From Luteitalea sp. (GTDB taxonomy: Bacteria > Acidobacteriota > Vicinamibacteria > Vicinamibacterales > Vicinamibacteraceae), in assembly GCA_009377495.1 (NCBI GenBank), contig WHTZ01000005.1, positions 1 to 64,000 of the forward strand: a stretch of DNA of 64,000 bases. Reading direction: 5' to 3'. Positions 35,125 through 42,860 of the stretch are shown here, piece by piece. The position numbers and the translations under genes are program-made. Each line of letters begins with the position of its first letter. Positions within the stretch are counted from its first letter, which is position 1. The notes beneath the pieces were generated by a model. The model did not search any database, was not told where the DNA came from, and worked only from the letters and a program-made list of their open reading frames with translations.

Positions 35125-36183
35125 TTACAGTTGTGTAAAGTCGGTTGCGACGGACTTGTCGCCGAGCACCGCACCCGGCCGGACGCGGACATTGCGACCG
35201 ATGTGGCAGTTGCGACCCGCGATCGCACCGTGCACGGCGGCGTCGGCGCCAATCCAGGAATTCGACCAGATAATCGAGTCCGCGACCTCCGCGCCCCGCT
35301 CCACGTGGCACTGGCGGCCGAGCACCGTGTACGGGCGGATGTGCGCGCCTGCCTTGACGACGACGCCCGCGTCCAGAAAGCAGGGTCCCTCGAGCTCGGC
35401 GCCCTGCTCGACCTTCGCGTCCGCATTCCATACAGGCGGTCCCTTGGATGGATTCTCGAACGGCGCGGTCAAGAAGCGACCATCCATGATATCGCGGTGC
35501 ACCTGCTGGTATTTTTCCGGTGTGCCGATGTCGATCCAGTAACCCTTGTAGATGTAGGCGACGAATGTCTCGCCGCGCTCGACCAGTGACGGGAAATATG
35601 CGCGCTCGATGGAGTACGGCTCATCCGCAGGAATGCGGTCGAACGTCTCGGGTTCCAGCACGTAGATCCCGGCATTGATCGTGTTACACGTGATCTCGTT
35701 CGGGTCGGGCTTCTCGAGGAACCGACGGACGTCGCCGTCCGCGCTGGCTTCGACGAGGCCGTAGGCTGCGGGATTTTCAACCGGCGTCAACACGATGGTC
35801 GCCTTCGCTCGCCGCTCCCGGTGGAGGCGGATCACGGCGGCGAGGTCGATCGCCGTGAGCACGTCCCCATTGAACACGACCACCGTATCGGTGGCGTGCT
35901 GCGCCGCGAACCTGATGGCGCCCCCCGTACCGAGCGGCGACGGCTCCACCGCGTAGCGGATGTGGAGGCCGTGCGCCGCGCCATCGCCAAAGATGTGCTC
36001 GATGCGGCGCGGCTGGTAGTTCAGGCTGAGCACCACCTCGGTGATCTCCGGCACCTGTCGCACGCAATCGAGCTGATACGTGAGGAACGGCCGATTGAAG
36101 ATCGGCACGATAGGCTTTGGTGTATGAAGTGTGAGCGGGCGCAAGCGCGTGCCCTTGCCGCCCGCCAGCAGGATCGCCCTCAT
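35125..36183 (-). CDS. sugar-1-phosphate nucleotidyltransferase (GDP-mannose pyrophosphorylase-like)
   Basis: A 352-residue enzyme with an N-terminal pyrophosphorylase domain (about 1-235). It has the LLAGGKGTRLRPLTLHTPKP signature, VVFNGDVLTAIDL and FLEKPDP. The C-terminal left-handed beta-helix (about 250-345) has hexapeptide repeats such as CFLDAGVVVKAGAHIRPYTVLG. This fusion is typical of ManC/GlmU-like mannose-1-phosphate guanylyltransferases; glucose-1-phosphate uridylyl- or thymidylyltransferase activity cannot be excluded. It lies 47 nt upstream of the phosphohexomutase gene and serves the same pathway. Confidence 0.9.
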   Translation of the reverse strand: MRAILLAGGKGTRLRPLTLHTPKPIVPIFNRPFLTYQLDCVRQVPEITEVVLSLNYQPRRIEHIFGDGAAHGLHIRYAVEPSPLGTGGAIRFAAQHATDTVVVFNGDVLTAIDLAAVIRLHRERRAKATIVLTPVENPAAYGLVEASADGDVRRFLEKPDPNEITCNTINAGIYVLEPETFDRIPADEPYSIERAYFPSLVERGETFVAYIYKGYWIDIGTPEKYQQVHRDIMDGRFLTAPFENPSKGPPVWNADAKVEQGAELEGPCFLDAGVVVKAGAHIRPYTVLGRQCHVERGAEVADSIIWSNSWIGADAAVHGAIAGRNCHIGRNVRVRPGAVLGDKSVATDFTQL

Positions 36184-36211
36184 ATCAACCTGACATCATA
36201 GCGCGAGAAGG

Positions 36212-36240
36212 GAGATCGGGAGTCGAAAGAAAACGGGGAC
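36212..36240. repeat. left inverted repeat flanking the FAD oxidoreductase gene
   Basis: GAGATCGGGAGTCG followed by AAGAAAACGGG. The reverse complement of 38037-38067 has the same two blocks (14 and 11 bases identical) with a 5-nt insertion between them. The pair brackets one gene, at a distance of about 1.85 kb. Confidence 0.75.
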
Positions 36241-36266
36241 AGCCCAGCCCATCGTCGAACGGACGC

Positions 36267-37934
36267 TCAACGGGAATTGGGGTCTGTCGTCGCGACCTTC
36301 AGCAGCTGCCCGCGCTCGAGGAGCTTGGAGCGCAGGGCCGCATAGCTCACACGCTGCACCGAGACATCGGACCGTGCGGCCTCGATGGCGGCGACGCCGG
36401 CGCTCTCGCTGAGGATCATGAATACCGGCTCCATGCGGATGGAAGCGAAGGCCATGTGCGAGGCGGAGACGCAGAAGGTCACCAGCAGGTTGTCGCACTG
36501 CGCAGCGCGCGGGGTGATGCTCCGGTAGGGGACCTCGTACGCGCGATGGCCGCCGGTGAAATCGTTGGGGTTGCCCTCGTTTCGGACGAAGCCGCGCTCG
36601 TCGACGATCCGGGTGACAAGGTGGCTATCGGGCCCGTAGGAGGCCAGGCCAATGACGTCGTGCTTGGTCTTTCTCCTGTCGATATCGTGGCTGCTCATCA
36701 CGTGGGCGCCAACCATGCGGCGAGCTTCGCGGATGTAAAGCTGCGGCGAGAAGTGGCCGGTGCTGAGGTACTCGTCGCGCGGGTAACCCCACTGGCGCGT
36801 CTCGTCGCGCACAGGCGGCGGCACCCGCGTGTCATGGCCAATGAAGTAGAGCAACCCCTGCGTGTAGTCCAGGTGGCGCTCGATAATGCGGCGGCGCGTC
36901 GCGCCGTCGGCCTCGGGATAATCCCAGCTCTCGCCCAGGAAATCCGTCGAGAACGGCCCGCCGTCGTTGATGTCGGTCTTGCGATTGGGCAGCCGGTCGA
37001 TCTTCAGCAGTCCCTTGCGGAGGGTGATCGTCGGCTTGGCCGCGATGTAGCGGGCTAGCAGGTCGTAGCAGGATGCGTCGTAGTTGGCCGGCCGATCGAT
37101 CGGCAGACGGTTAGGGGCGTGGTCGGTGAGACAGATGCGGAAGTTGTACGCTTGGACCTTGCGGTCGCCGGCCCCGGCGGCACCGCGCGGCACTGTCTGC
37201 ACGCCGAACATCAGCTTGCCCCGCTCGTCATACGGGCTGATGTCGACGTCCCACTGCTTGCGCGTCGACTTCTCGACCGGAACCACGCCTGCCAGCGGCT
37301 CGCCGTACTCGTCTCGACTCTCTCGCCCGACGCGGTAAGACACGCCCGCCATCGCCATCAGGTCGCCCTCGTAGGTGGCATCGATGAAGACGCGAGCGGC
37401 GAAGACGGTGTCGTTCGCACAGCGGATCGCGATGATGCGCGGCCCGCGCTTCTCGACGGCGGCGAGGCGGTGAGCCGTGAGCAGTGTCACCCCCGCCTCC
37501 TGCAGCATCCGCTGGAAGATGGCGGATGCGACCGAGGGCTCGTGGTGCCACCACTTATCGCCGCTGATGTGGCGCGCCCTGGTGGGGGGCGAGTCGAGGA
37601 ACTGCTCGCGGCTCTCGAATTTCCACGCCGCCGGATCTTCGTAGTGCTTGAAGACACGCCGGTAGAACTCCGCGGCCATGCCGCCGATCGTCGCGCCGAT
37701 GCCGATGTCGGTCCACCCCAGTCCGCCGGTCACCATGCCGCCGACGTGATCCGTCGGCTCCAGCACGGTGACCGACGCCCCCTCGCGCGCGGCGGAGATG
37801 GCAGCGACGATACCACCGGCCGTGCCGCCGTAGACGACCAGGTCCCATACCCGATCGGAACAGCGGACCTCGCGCGAAGGCCACGGGGCCACCAAGGGCC
37901 CGACCAGCAGCGGCAGGAAGTCCCGGCGTTTCAT
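36267..37934 (-). CDS. Tat-exported FAD-dependent oxidoreductase
   Basis: A 555-residue flavoprotein. MKRRDFLPLLVGPLVAPW is a twin-arginine type signal and fixes the start at ATG 37934. The FAD Rossmann motif VVYGGTAGGIVAAISAAREGA follows near residue 35, and the FAD-dependent oxidoreductase family pattern continues with GGMVTGGLGWTD and ARVFIDATYEGDLMAMAG. The C-terminus has SASHMAFASIRMEPVFMILSESAGVAA. Homologues are often found with sugar-degrading or surface enzymes in Acidobacteria and Planctomycetes, but the substrate is unknown. Inverted repeats on both sides suggest the gene may have moved as a unit. Confidence 0.88.
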   Translation of the reverse strand: MKRRDFLPLLVGPLVAPWPSREVRCSDRVWDLVVYGGTAGGIVAAISAAREGASVTVLEPTDHVGGMVTGGLGWTDIGIGATIGGMAAEFYRRVFKHYEDPAAWKFESREQFLDSPPTRARHISGDKWWHHEPSVASAIFQRMLQEAGVTLLTAHRLAAVEKRGPRIIAIRCANDTVFAARVFIDATYEGDLMAMAGVSYRVGRESRDEYGEPLAGVVPVEKSTRKQWDVDISPYDERGKLMFGVQTVPRGAAGAGDRKVQAYNFRICLTDHAPNRLPIDRPANYDASCYDLLARYIAAKPTITLRKGLLKIDRLPNRKTDINDGGPFSTDFLGESWDYPEADGATRRRIIERHLDYTQGLLYFIGHDTRVPPPVRDETRQWGYPRDEYLSTGHFSPQLYIREARRMVGAHVMSSHDIDRRKTKHDVIGLASYGPDSHLVTRIVDERGFVRNEGNPNDFTGGHRAYEVPYRSITPRAAQCDNLLVTFCVSASHMAFASIRMEPVFMILSESAGVAAIEAARSDVSVQRVSYAALRSKLLERGQLLKVATTDPNSR

Positions 37935-38036
37935 CGGCTCACCACTCGAACGCGGTGTCCGTCTGCAGACAACACCGGTTCGGCCCTGCGACACGCACTA
38001 GGATACCAGTGCCCATCCTTGGCTGGTAGGTCTCTT

Positions 38037-38067
38037 CCCGTTTTCTTCGGAAGCGACTCCCGATCTC
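38037..38067. repeat. right inverted repeat flanking the FAD oxidoreductase gene
   Basis: CCCGTTTTCTT, then CGACTCCCGATCTC, which is the inverted partner of 36212-36240. It lies about 30 nt upstream of the pgsA start, in the region where the pgsA promoter would be expected. Confidence 0.75.
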
Positions 38068-38094
38068 GTTTCCCTTTACAATGATCAGCAGCGC

Positions 38095-38703
38095 ATGAAC
38101 CTGCCGAATGCCCTCTCGTTGGCGCGCATCTTTCTAGTACCGCTGCTGGTCGTGGTGCTGCTGACGAAGTTCGAGGGACGCGCGATTGTCGGCCTGCCCA
38201 AGGAGTACGTCGCCGCCGCGATCTTTCTCGTCGCGTCGCTGACCGACTGGCTGGACGGATACCTGGCGCGACGCCGGCAACAAGTCACCACGTTGGGGCA
38301 ATGGCTCGACCCGCTGGCCGACAAGCTGCTCATTACGGCGGCGCTCGTCTCGCTCGTCCAGATGGGCCACGCACCAGCGTGGATCGTGGCCGTGATCATC
38401 GGCCGCGAGCTCGTCGTCACCGGTCTCCGGAGTGTGGCCCAGACGCGAGGCCACAGCATGCCAGCCTCGCCACTCGGCAAGCTGAAGATGACCACGCAGG
38501 TTGTCGCCATCTTCTTGCTCATCCTCGGGCCAGACCATCTCGGCACGCTCGCGATCCTCGGCATCGTGGCGCTATGGGGAGTGCTCGCCCTCGCGATTTG
38601 GTCCGCGTTCGACTACTACGTCGCCTTCGCCCGCGGGATGCCCGGGACAGAGGTGACGCGGCAACCCGGCGAGGGAGTAACCAGTGACACGGTGAAAGGG
38701 TGA
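38095..38703 (+). CDS. pgsA: CDP-diacylglycerol-glycerol-3-phosphate 3-phosphatidyltransferase
   Basis: A 202-residue inner-membrane enzyme making phosphatidylglycerol phosphate. The CDP-alcohol phosphotransferase motif is complete: D51-WL-D54-G-YL-A58-R59, then eight residues to G68, QWL-D72, PLA-D76. About five hydrophobic helices are present, and the start MNLPNALSLARIFLVPLL is typical. The last eight residues (VTSDTVKG) come from a GTGACACGGTGAAAGGGTGA microrepeat that also forms the terminator. Confidence 0.94.
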   Translation: MNLPNALSLARIFLVPLLVVVLLTKFEGRAIVGLPKEYVAAAIFLVASLTDWLDGYLARRRQQVTTLGQWLDPLADKLLITAALVSLVQMGHAPAWIVAVIIGRELVVTGLRSVAQTRGHSMPASPLGKLKMTTQVVAIFLLILGPDHLGTLAILGIVALWGVLALAIWSAFDYYVAFARGMPGTEVTRQPGEGVTSDTVKG

Positions 38704-38722
38704 CACCGGGTCACCGTGTCAC
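38684..38722. terminator. shared terminator hairpin of convergent pgsA and bamD
   Basis: GTGACACGGTGA (38684-38695) pairs perfectly with TCACCGTGTCAC (38711-38722). Both stop codons (pgsA at 38701-38703, bamD at 38719-38721) lie within it. It is built from repeated GTGACAC/GTCACC words and has no U-tract. Confidence 0.65.
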
Positions 38723-39663
38723 CGGGTCATTCCCTCACTCTCTTTGAGCTTCGCATCCAACGATGATTTCAACTGGGCCGCCAGCTCCTTGGCTCGACCC
38801 AAGTACTCGCTTTGCTCGAATTCCTTCTGGAGTCTGTCCAGGTACGGCAGCGCTTCGGCCTGACGTTTGACCTGAACCAGTGACTGGGCCAGATGATAGT
38901 AGACCGCATCACGATACGTGTACTGGGGGTCATCCTCGAGCACCTCACGGAACCGCGCGATGGAGGCCGGATACCATTGCTGCCGGAAGTAGAAGAAGCC
39001 AACCTCGTAAATGGATTCGCTGAGTCGGTCCCGCGCCTCGCGGTACTTCTCCTGAACCTCCGGCGTGAGCTTGCTGTTCGGATACGTCTTGAAGAATCGC
39101 TCGAACGCCTCGACCGCCAGCCTCGTTTCGCTTTGATCGCGCTCCGGCTTGCGCATCTGGTAGTAATGCGTCAGCGCCAGCTTGTATTGCGCGTAATCGC
39201 CGCGCACGTGCGTGGGGTAGTAGGAGAGGAACTGGCTGAATTCCTGTTGCGCGTTGATATAACCCTCGGGCGATCCCTCGCCGAGGTACGTGTCGCCGAT
39301 ACCGAGTAGCGCATCCGGGCGGGCTGGGCTCTGCGGGTACGCGTCGACCAGTTGCCGAAAATATTCACGCGCCGTTAGCCACTTCCTGTCGTTGAGCGCC
39401 TTCGTGCCGTGCTCGAACAAGTACTTGTCCGGCTGTGCCACGCCCTCGGGCACCCGGCCTGGCGTCGGGCCGCAGGCCGCCGCACCGACCAGGAGCAGTG
39501 CGGCGAGCAGCCACACGAACGTCTGGCTGCGACGAGCCCGTGCTGTCGGTGTCAGAGTCGCCCCGCGGTCGCCTCGAGCTCGTCGAAAGGGAGCGACAGG
39601 CTCAGGCCTTCGCCTCAGCCGGTTGAAGGTCGTGCAAGTGATGGAGAAATCGTGCTGAGCCAT
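38719..39663 (-). CDS. bamD: outer-membrane assembly lipoprotein BamD-like
   Basis: A protein of up to 314 residues. A lipoprotein signal with core TFVWLLAALLLVGAAAC is followed by PDKYLFEHGTKALNDRKWLTAREYFRQLVDAYPQSP and further TPR-like helical pairs (FSQFLSYYPTH, FERFFKTYPNS, YHLAQSLVQVK). This is the YfiO/BamD plan; the protein helps insert beta-barrel proteins. The ATG at 39663 puts about 48 residues before the signal core, which is too long. CTG at 39555 (TPTARARRSQ before the hydrophobic core) would give a textbook signal. The doubtful segment is repeat-like DNA with CCTGAGCCTGTCG and TTCGACGAGCTCGAGG. Confidence 0.82.
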   Translation of the reverse strand: MAQHDFSITCTTFNRLRRRPEPVAPFRRARGDRGATLTPTARARRSQTFVWLLAALLLVGAAACGPTPGRVPEGVAQPDKYLFEHGTKALNDRKWLTAREYFRQLVDAYPQSPARPDALLGIGDTYLGEGSPEGYINAQQEFSQFLSYYPTHVRGDYAQYKLALTHYYQMRKPERDQSETRLAVEAFERFFKTYPNSKLTPEVQEKYREARDRLSESIYEVGFFYFRQQWYPASIARFREVLEDDPQYTYRDAVYYHLAQSLVQVKRQAEALPYLDRLQKEFEQSEYLGRAKELAAQLKSSLDAKLKESEGMTR

Positions 39664-40580
39664 TGATACTCTGCGTGAAGTCCGTCTTCCAGGGTCGTCT
39701 CGGGCGCGAAGCCGAGCTCCTGGCGCGCACGCGACGTGTCAGCATAGGTATCACGCATGTCGCCTTTCTGTGCCGGAAGCCGTTCTATCTGCAAGGGTTT
39801 GCCAACAATACGCTCAATGAGCGCGAGAACGTGGTTCACCGCCACCCGAGAGCCCCCACCGACGTTGTAGACGCGTCCCGCGCCCCCTTGGCTTGCCGCC
39901 GCGACCGTCGCCGTGACCGCGTCGCCGACAAACGTGAAGTCGCGCGTTTGTTCACCATCCCCGTAGAGCGTGATGGGACGCCCGTCGAGGGCAGCCTTGA
40001 AAAACCGGTGAAAGGCCATGTCTGGTCGTTGCCGCGGCCCGTAGACGGTGAAATAGCGCAGCGACACCGTGGGCACGCCATACGCCACGTAATACAGGTG
40101 GCACAGGTGCTCGGCAGCGAGCTTGCTGACGCCGTAGGGCGAGATCGGTTGGAGGCGCGCCTCCTCTCGCATGGGAATCGATGCCTCATCGCCGTACACC
40201 GAAGACGTCGACGCGTACACGATACGCTCGATGCGTGCCGGCCTGCACGCTTCCAGCAAGCACTGCGTCGCGTCGATGTTATCCCCAATATAGACGCCGA
40301 AGTCGCGACCCCAGCTCTTGCGGACCCCGGGCTGTGCCGCCAAGTGGAAGACGTGCGTCACGCCGTCCAGCAACGACGCGAGATCGATGTCTTGAATCCG
40401 GCCGTCCATCAACTGGAAATGCGGATGTGTCTGACAGGCCGCGAGGTTGGCCTCCTTGAGTGGCCGGGCATAGTAGTCGGTAAAGGCATCGAGTGCAACG
40501 ACCTCTGCCCCCTGAGCCAGGAGTCGCTCACAGACGTGGGATCCAATGAAGCCGGCCGCCCCGGTCACCAAGGCTTTCAT
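39615..40580 (-). CDS. NAD-dependent sugar epimerase (UDP-glucuronate 4-epimerase-like)
   Basis: A 321-residue extended SDR. The NAD motif VTGAAGFIGSHVCERLL is at residues 5-21, followed by FHLAAQPGVRKSWG, the catalytic segment ASTSSVYGDE, SPYGVSKLAAE (YxxxK) and LRYFTVYGPRQRPDMAF. The AQPGVR and TVYGPxxRPDMA motifs match UDP-glucuronate/UDP-GlcNAc-uronate 4-epimerases. UDP-glucuronate could come from Ugd encoded at 11433. It overlaps the thioesterase gene upstream by 4 nt and the bamD open frame downstream by 49 nt. Confidence 0.87.
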   Translation of the reverse strand: MKALVTGAAGFIGSHVCERLLAQGAEVVALDAFTDYYARPLKEANLAACQTHPHFQLMDGRIQDIDLASLLDGVTHVFHLAAQPGVRKSWGRDFGVYIGDNIDATQCLLEACRPARIERIVYASTSSVYGDEASIPMREEARLQPISPYGVSKLAAEHLCHLYYVAYGVPTVSLRYFTVYGPRQRPDMAFHRFFKAALDGRPITLYGDGEQTRDFTFVGDAVTATVAAASQGGAGRVYNVGGGSRVAVNHVLALIERIVGKPLQIERLPAQKGDMRDTYADTSRARQELGFAPETTLEDGLHAEYQWLSTISPSLARPSTG

Positions 40581-40972
40581 GTGAGCGCCTTGCGGATGGC
40601 CTCGGGCAGCCGGCAGGGCCGACGGTTACGGTTCAGCGTCGCGTGCAGCGTTCGCCCGGTGGCGGTCAGGGTCCCGTCCCCGGCGCGCACCACCTGGTAA
40701 TCGAAGCCAATCCGCACGCGCGAGAGCAAGCGGCCCACCGTGCGCACCTCCAACTCGTCATCATAGAAGCTGGGTTTGAGATAGGCACAGCTCGCCTCGA
40801 CCACCGGCAGCGACACGCCGTTGTCCTCCATGTCGCGATACGTCCACCCGAGCGTACGAAGCAGCTCGCAGCGACCCACTTCGAACCAGACGAAGTAATT
40901 GGCGTAGTACACGACACCCATCCTGTCGGTCTCCGCGTACCGGACGCGGACGGTGGTAGACGCCTCAACCAT
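40577..40972 (-). CDS. ybgC: acyl-CoA thioesterase (YbgC/4-hydroxybenzoyl-CoA thioesterase family)
   Basis: A 131-residue hotdog-fold protein. VRVRYAETDRMGVVYYANYFVWFEVGR contains the catalytic Asp of the family (D15 region) and the YxNYFxWFE pattern. It is one of a tight leftward group PASTA protein-rpe-ybgC-epimerase-bamD with 4- to 8-nt overlaps. In E. coli ybgC is linked to the Tol-Pal envelope system, so its place near bamD is consistent with an envelope role. Confidence 0.9.
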   Translation of the reverse strand: MVEASTTVRVRYAETDRMGVVYYANYFVWFEVGRCELLRTLGWTYRDMEDNGVSLPVVEASCAYLKPSFYDDELEVRTVGRLLSRVRIGFDYQVVRAGDGTLTATGRTLHATLNRNRRPCRLPEAIRKALT

Positions 40973-41675
40973 GGGCGCCGCCGGTCAACGGAGTCTCGCC
41001 CTCGACCGAAGCGAGACCGGGCGTCGCCGCTCGGCGGAGTGCCACGGTCGCCTCGCGCGTATCGCGCGCGCCGAAGATCGTCGTGCCGGCCACGAGCACG
41101 TCGGCGCCAGCCTCGACGACCATGGCGGCATTGCCCATATCGATGCCACCGTCAATCGACACGAGCGCGCGGCTACCGGTCTGCTCGAGGAGATGGCGTA
41201 CCGCGCGTACTTTGGACGGGCTGCGCGCGATGAAGGCCTGTCCACCGAATCCTGGGTTCACAGACATGAGCAGCACGATGTCCAGCTCCGCAACGATTTC
41301 CTCGAGGGCCACGACCGGAGTCGATGGGTTGAGAGCGGCGCCCGCACGAAGGCCGAGCTCCTGGATGCGGTGGATCGTGCGGTGCAGGTGTGGCGTCGCC
41401 TCTGCGTGCACGATGAGATGACTCGCCCCCGCGTCGGCAAACGCCTCGAGATAGCGGTCGGGATCCGTGATCATGAGGTGCACATCCAAGGGCACGTGCG
41501 CGACGCGCTTGACGGCGGCGACCACGGGCGGGCCCATCGTGATATTCGGCACGAAGTGTCCATCCATCACGTCGACGTGTATCCAGTCGGCGCCCCCCTC
41601 CTCCGCAGCGCGGATCGCCTCACCGAGCGCCGCAAAGTCGGCCGCTAGAATGGATGCGGCAATCCGCACGCTCAC
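40965..41675 (-). CDS. rpe: ribulose-phosphate 3-epimerase
   Basis: A 236-residue TIM-barrel enzyme of the pentose phosphate pathway. RIAASILAADFAALG, then HVDVMDGHFVPNITMGPPVV (His and Asp ligands of the metal), DVHLMI, SVNPGFGGQAFI and SIDGGIDMGNA are all present. The last 15 residues extend past the usual end, and the tail overlaps ybgC by 8 nt. It overlaps the PASTA gene upstream by 4 nt. Confidence 0.96.
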   Translation of the reverse strand: MSVRIAASILAADFAALGEAIRAAEEGGADWIHVDVMDGHFVPNITMGPPVVAAVKRVAHVPLDVHLMITDPDRYLEAFADAGASHLIVHAEATPHLHRTIHRIQELGLRAGAALNPSTPVVALEEIVAELDIVLLMSVNPGFGGQAFIARSPSKVRAVRHLLEQTGSRALVSIDGGIDMGNAAMVVEAGADVLVAGTTIFGARDTREATVALRRAATPGLASVEGETPLTGGAHG

Positions 41676-42397
41676 TGACTGACCTCCAGGGAGATCGCAT
41701 CGCCAGGCGCAATCTGGTAGCCGCCTTGCGGCGCCTGGCGCAACACGATGCCGGTTGGAATGCCCGGGTACTGATAGCTGCTCACCACGGCGACACGAAA
41801 GCCGCGCGCGCGCAACGCCTCCGCGGCGCTCGAGGCGACGGTTCCAATGAGATCCGGCATCACGTACGAGCGCCCGTGCTCTCCTTGATTCACGAGCAAC
41901 GCCACCGCATCACTGCGCTGACCCGGACCCGGAGCCTGTGCAATCACACTCCCGACGGGATAATCGGCCGTTCTCACCTCCGCAACCGAGAGCAGCTTCA
42001 GGCCCTCACCCTCGACACGCAACGCGGCCGTGCGCTCCGGCGCGCCGATGAGCGAGGGCAGGGCCTGTGCGCGGCCACCGGCACTCACCCACACGCGCAC
42101 GCTCCGGGGAGGGCGCGTCGCCGTGCCCGCCGTGGGCTCCTGCGCCACGATGACGCCAGCAGGAAAGTTGGGGTCGCGGCGCGGCGTCTCCTCGACCTTG
42201 AGTGGCAAGCCGATCTCACCGAGGGAACGACTGGCCGCGTTGACCGTACGGCCGACGACGTCCGGCACGGCCACGTCGCGGGAGCGGACCGCCAGGCGCA
42301 TCGCTATACCAAACGAGACCACATAGGCGGCAAGGAGGCCGGCACCCAGCAGGATAAAGCGGCCCGCACCCCAGACGCGTGTCGAGAGCGCCATCAA
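41672..42397 (-). CDS. PASTA-domain membrane protein
   Basis: A 241-residue protein. There is one membrane helix near residues 12-33 (FILLGAGLLAAYVVSFGIAM), then three PASTA units: DVAVPDVVGRTVNAASRSLGE, LPSLIGAPERTAALRVEGE and MPDLIGTVASSAAEALRARG. PASTA repeats bind peptidoglycan fragments or beta-lactams. There is no kinase or transpeptidase domain, so it is a stand-alone wall-binding protein. In related genomes such a gene often follows rsmB; here the TonB receptor locus lies between them. Confidence 0.88.
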   Translation of the reverse strand: MMALSTRVWGAGRFILLGAGLLAAYVVSFGIAMRLAVRSRDVAVPDVVGRTVNAASRSLGEIGLPLKVEETPRRDPNFPAGVIVAQEPTAGTATRPPRSVRVWVSAGGRAQALPSLIGAPERTAALRVEGEGLKLLSVAEVRTADYPVGSVIAQAPGPGQRSDAVALLVNQGEHGRSYVMPDLIGTVASSAAEALRARGFRVAVVSSYQYPGIPTGIVLRQAPQGGYQIAPGDAISLEVSQ

Positions 42398-42441
42398 ACT
42401 CTTGAATTTACTACAAGTTGCTGCGGATTACCTAGCACGAT

Positions 42442-42500
42442 GGTAGGGCGCGCTCGCCGAGCGCGCCGTGTCACGGCCGCCTCGGCGAGGCGGCCCTACC
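42442..42500. repeat. double TAGGGC palindrome
   Basis: GGTAGGG (42442-42448) and CCCTACC (42494-42500) are inverted end flanks. Inside lie two hairpins, GGCGCGCTCG/CGAGCGCGCC and GGCCGCCTCG/CGAGGCGGCC. The right flank abuts the stop codon of the receptor pseudogene. Confidence 0.8.
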
Positions 42501-42827
42501 TAGAAGCTGTACCGCAGTGCGAGGCGGACTTGTCACTCGGCATACGCGTTGTACAGCTCGAAGATGCGCATGAAATCCCCGCTCTGCAGGTAACCTCTGG
42601 ATTGGCGAACTTGGGTGTATTGTCTCGCGCGTGAGGTTGGTCTCCGTGTTGACAATCGTCACGCTGGCGCCAGGAACGACGGCTCCTTGCGTGTCTACGA
42701 CGACGCCAACGATGCTGCCGTACAGGAGCTGCGCCGCCGCGGGTGCGGCCACGAGGAGGACGACGACGGTCATCTCGACAATCATCAGACGGCGAGGTGA
42801 TCGCAACGGTCCTGTACGCTCACTCAC
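42500..42827 (-). pseudogene. collapsed TonB-dependent receptor gene
   Basis: The frame starting at 42827 encodes a signal peptide and the start of a carboxypeptidase-regulatory domain (YGSIVGVVVDTQGAVVPGAS, then VTIVNTETN). Shortly after, a neighbouring frame reads NTPKFANPE, the end-of-barrel motif of this receptor family. The third frame ends QVRLALRYSF followed by TAG, the typical C-terminal strand of the beta-barrel. The central 900 or so residues are missing and at least two frameshifts are present, so this is the fused head and tail of a deleted receptor. An intact homologue lies directly upstream. Confidence 0.85.
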
Positions 42828-42860
42828 AGCTCACCTCCTGGCCGGACGCCTCGGCTTCGC

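Noticed and set aside
35078-35431. N-terminal 118 codons upstream of the phosphohexomutase start
   Set aside because: They lie inside the nucleotidyltransferase gene in another frame and do not resemble the mutase family.
36212-38067. FAD oxidoreductase unit considered as an insertion sequence
   Set aside because: It encodes no transposase and shows no target-site duplication, so it is listed only as a repeat-flanked gene.
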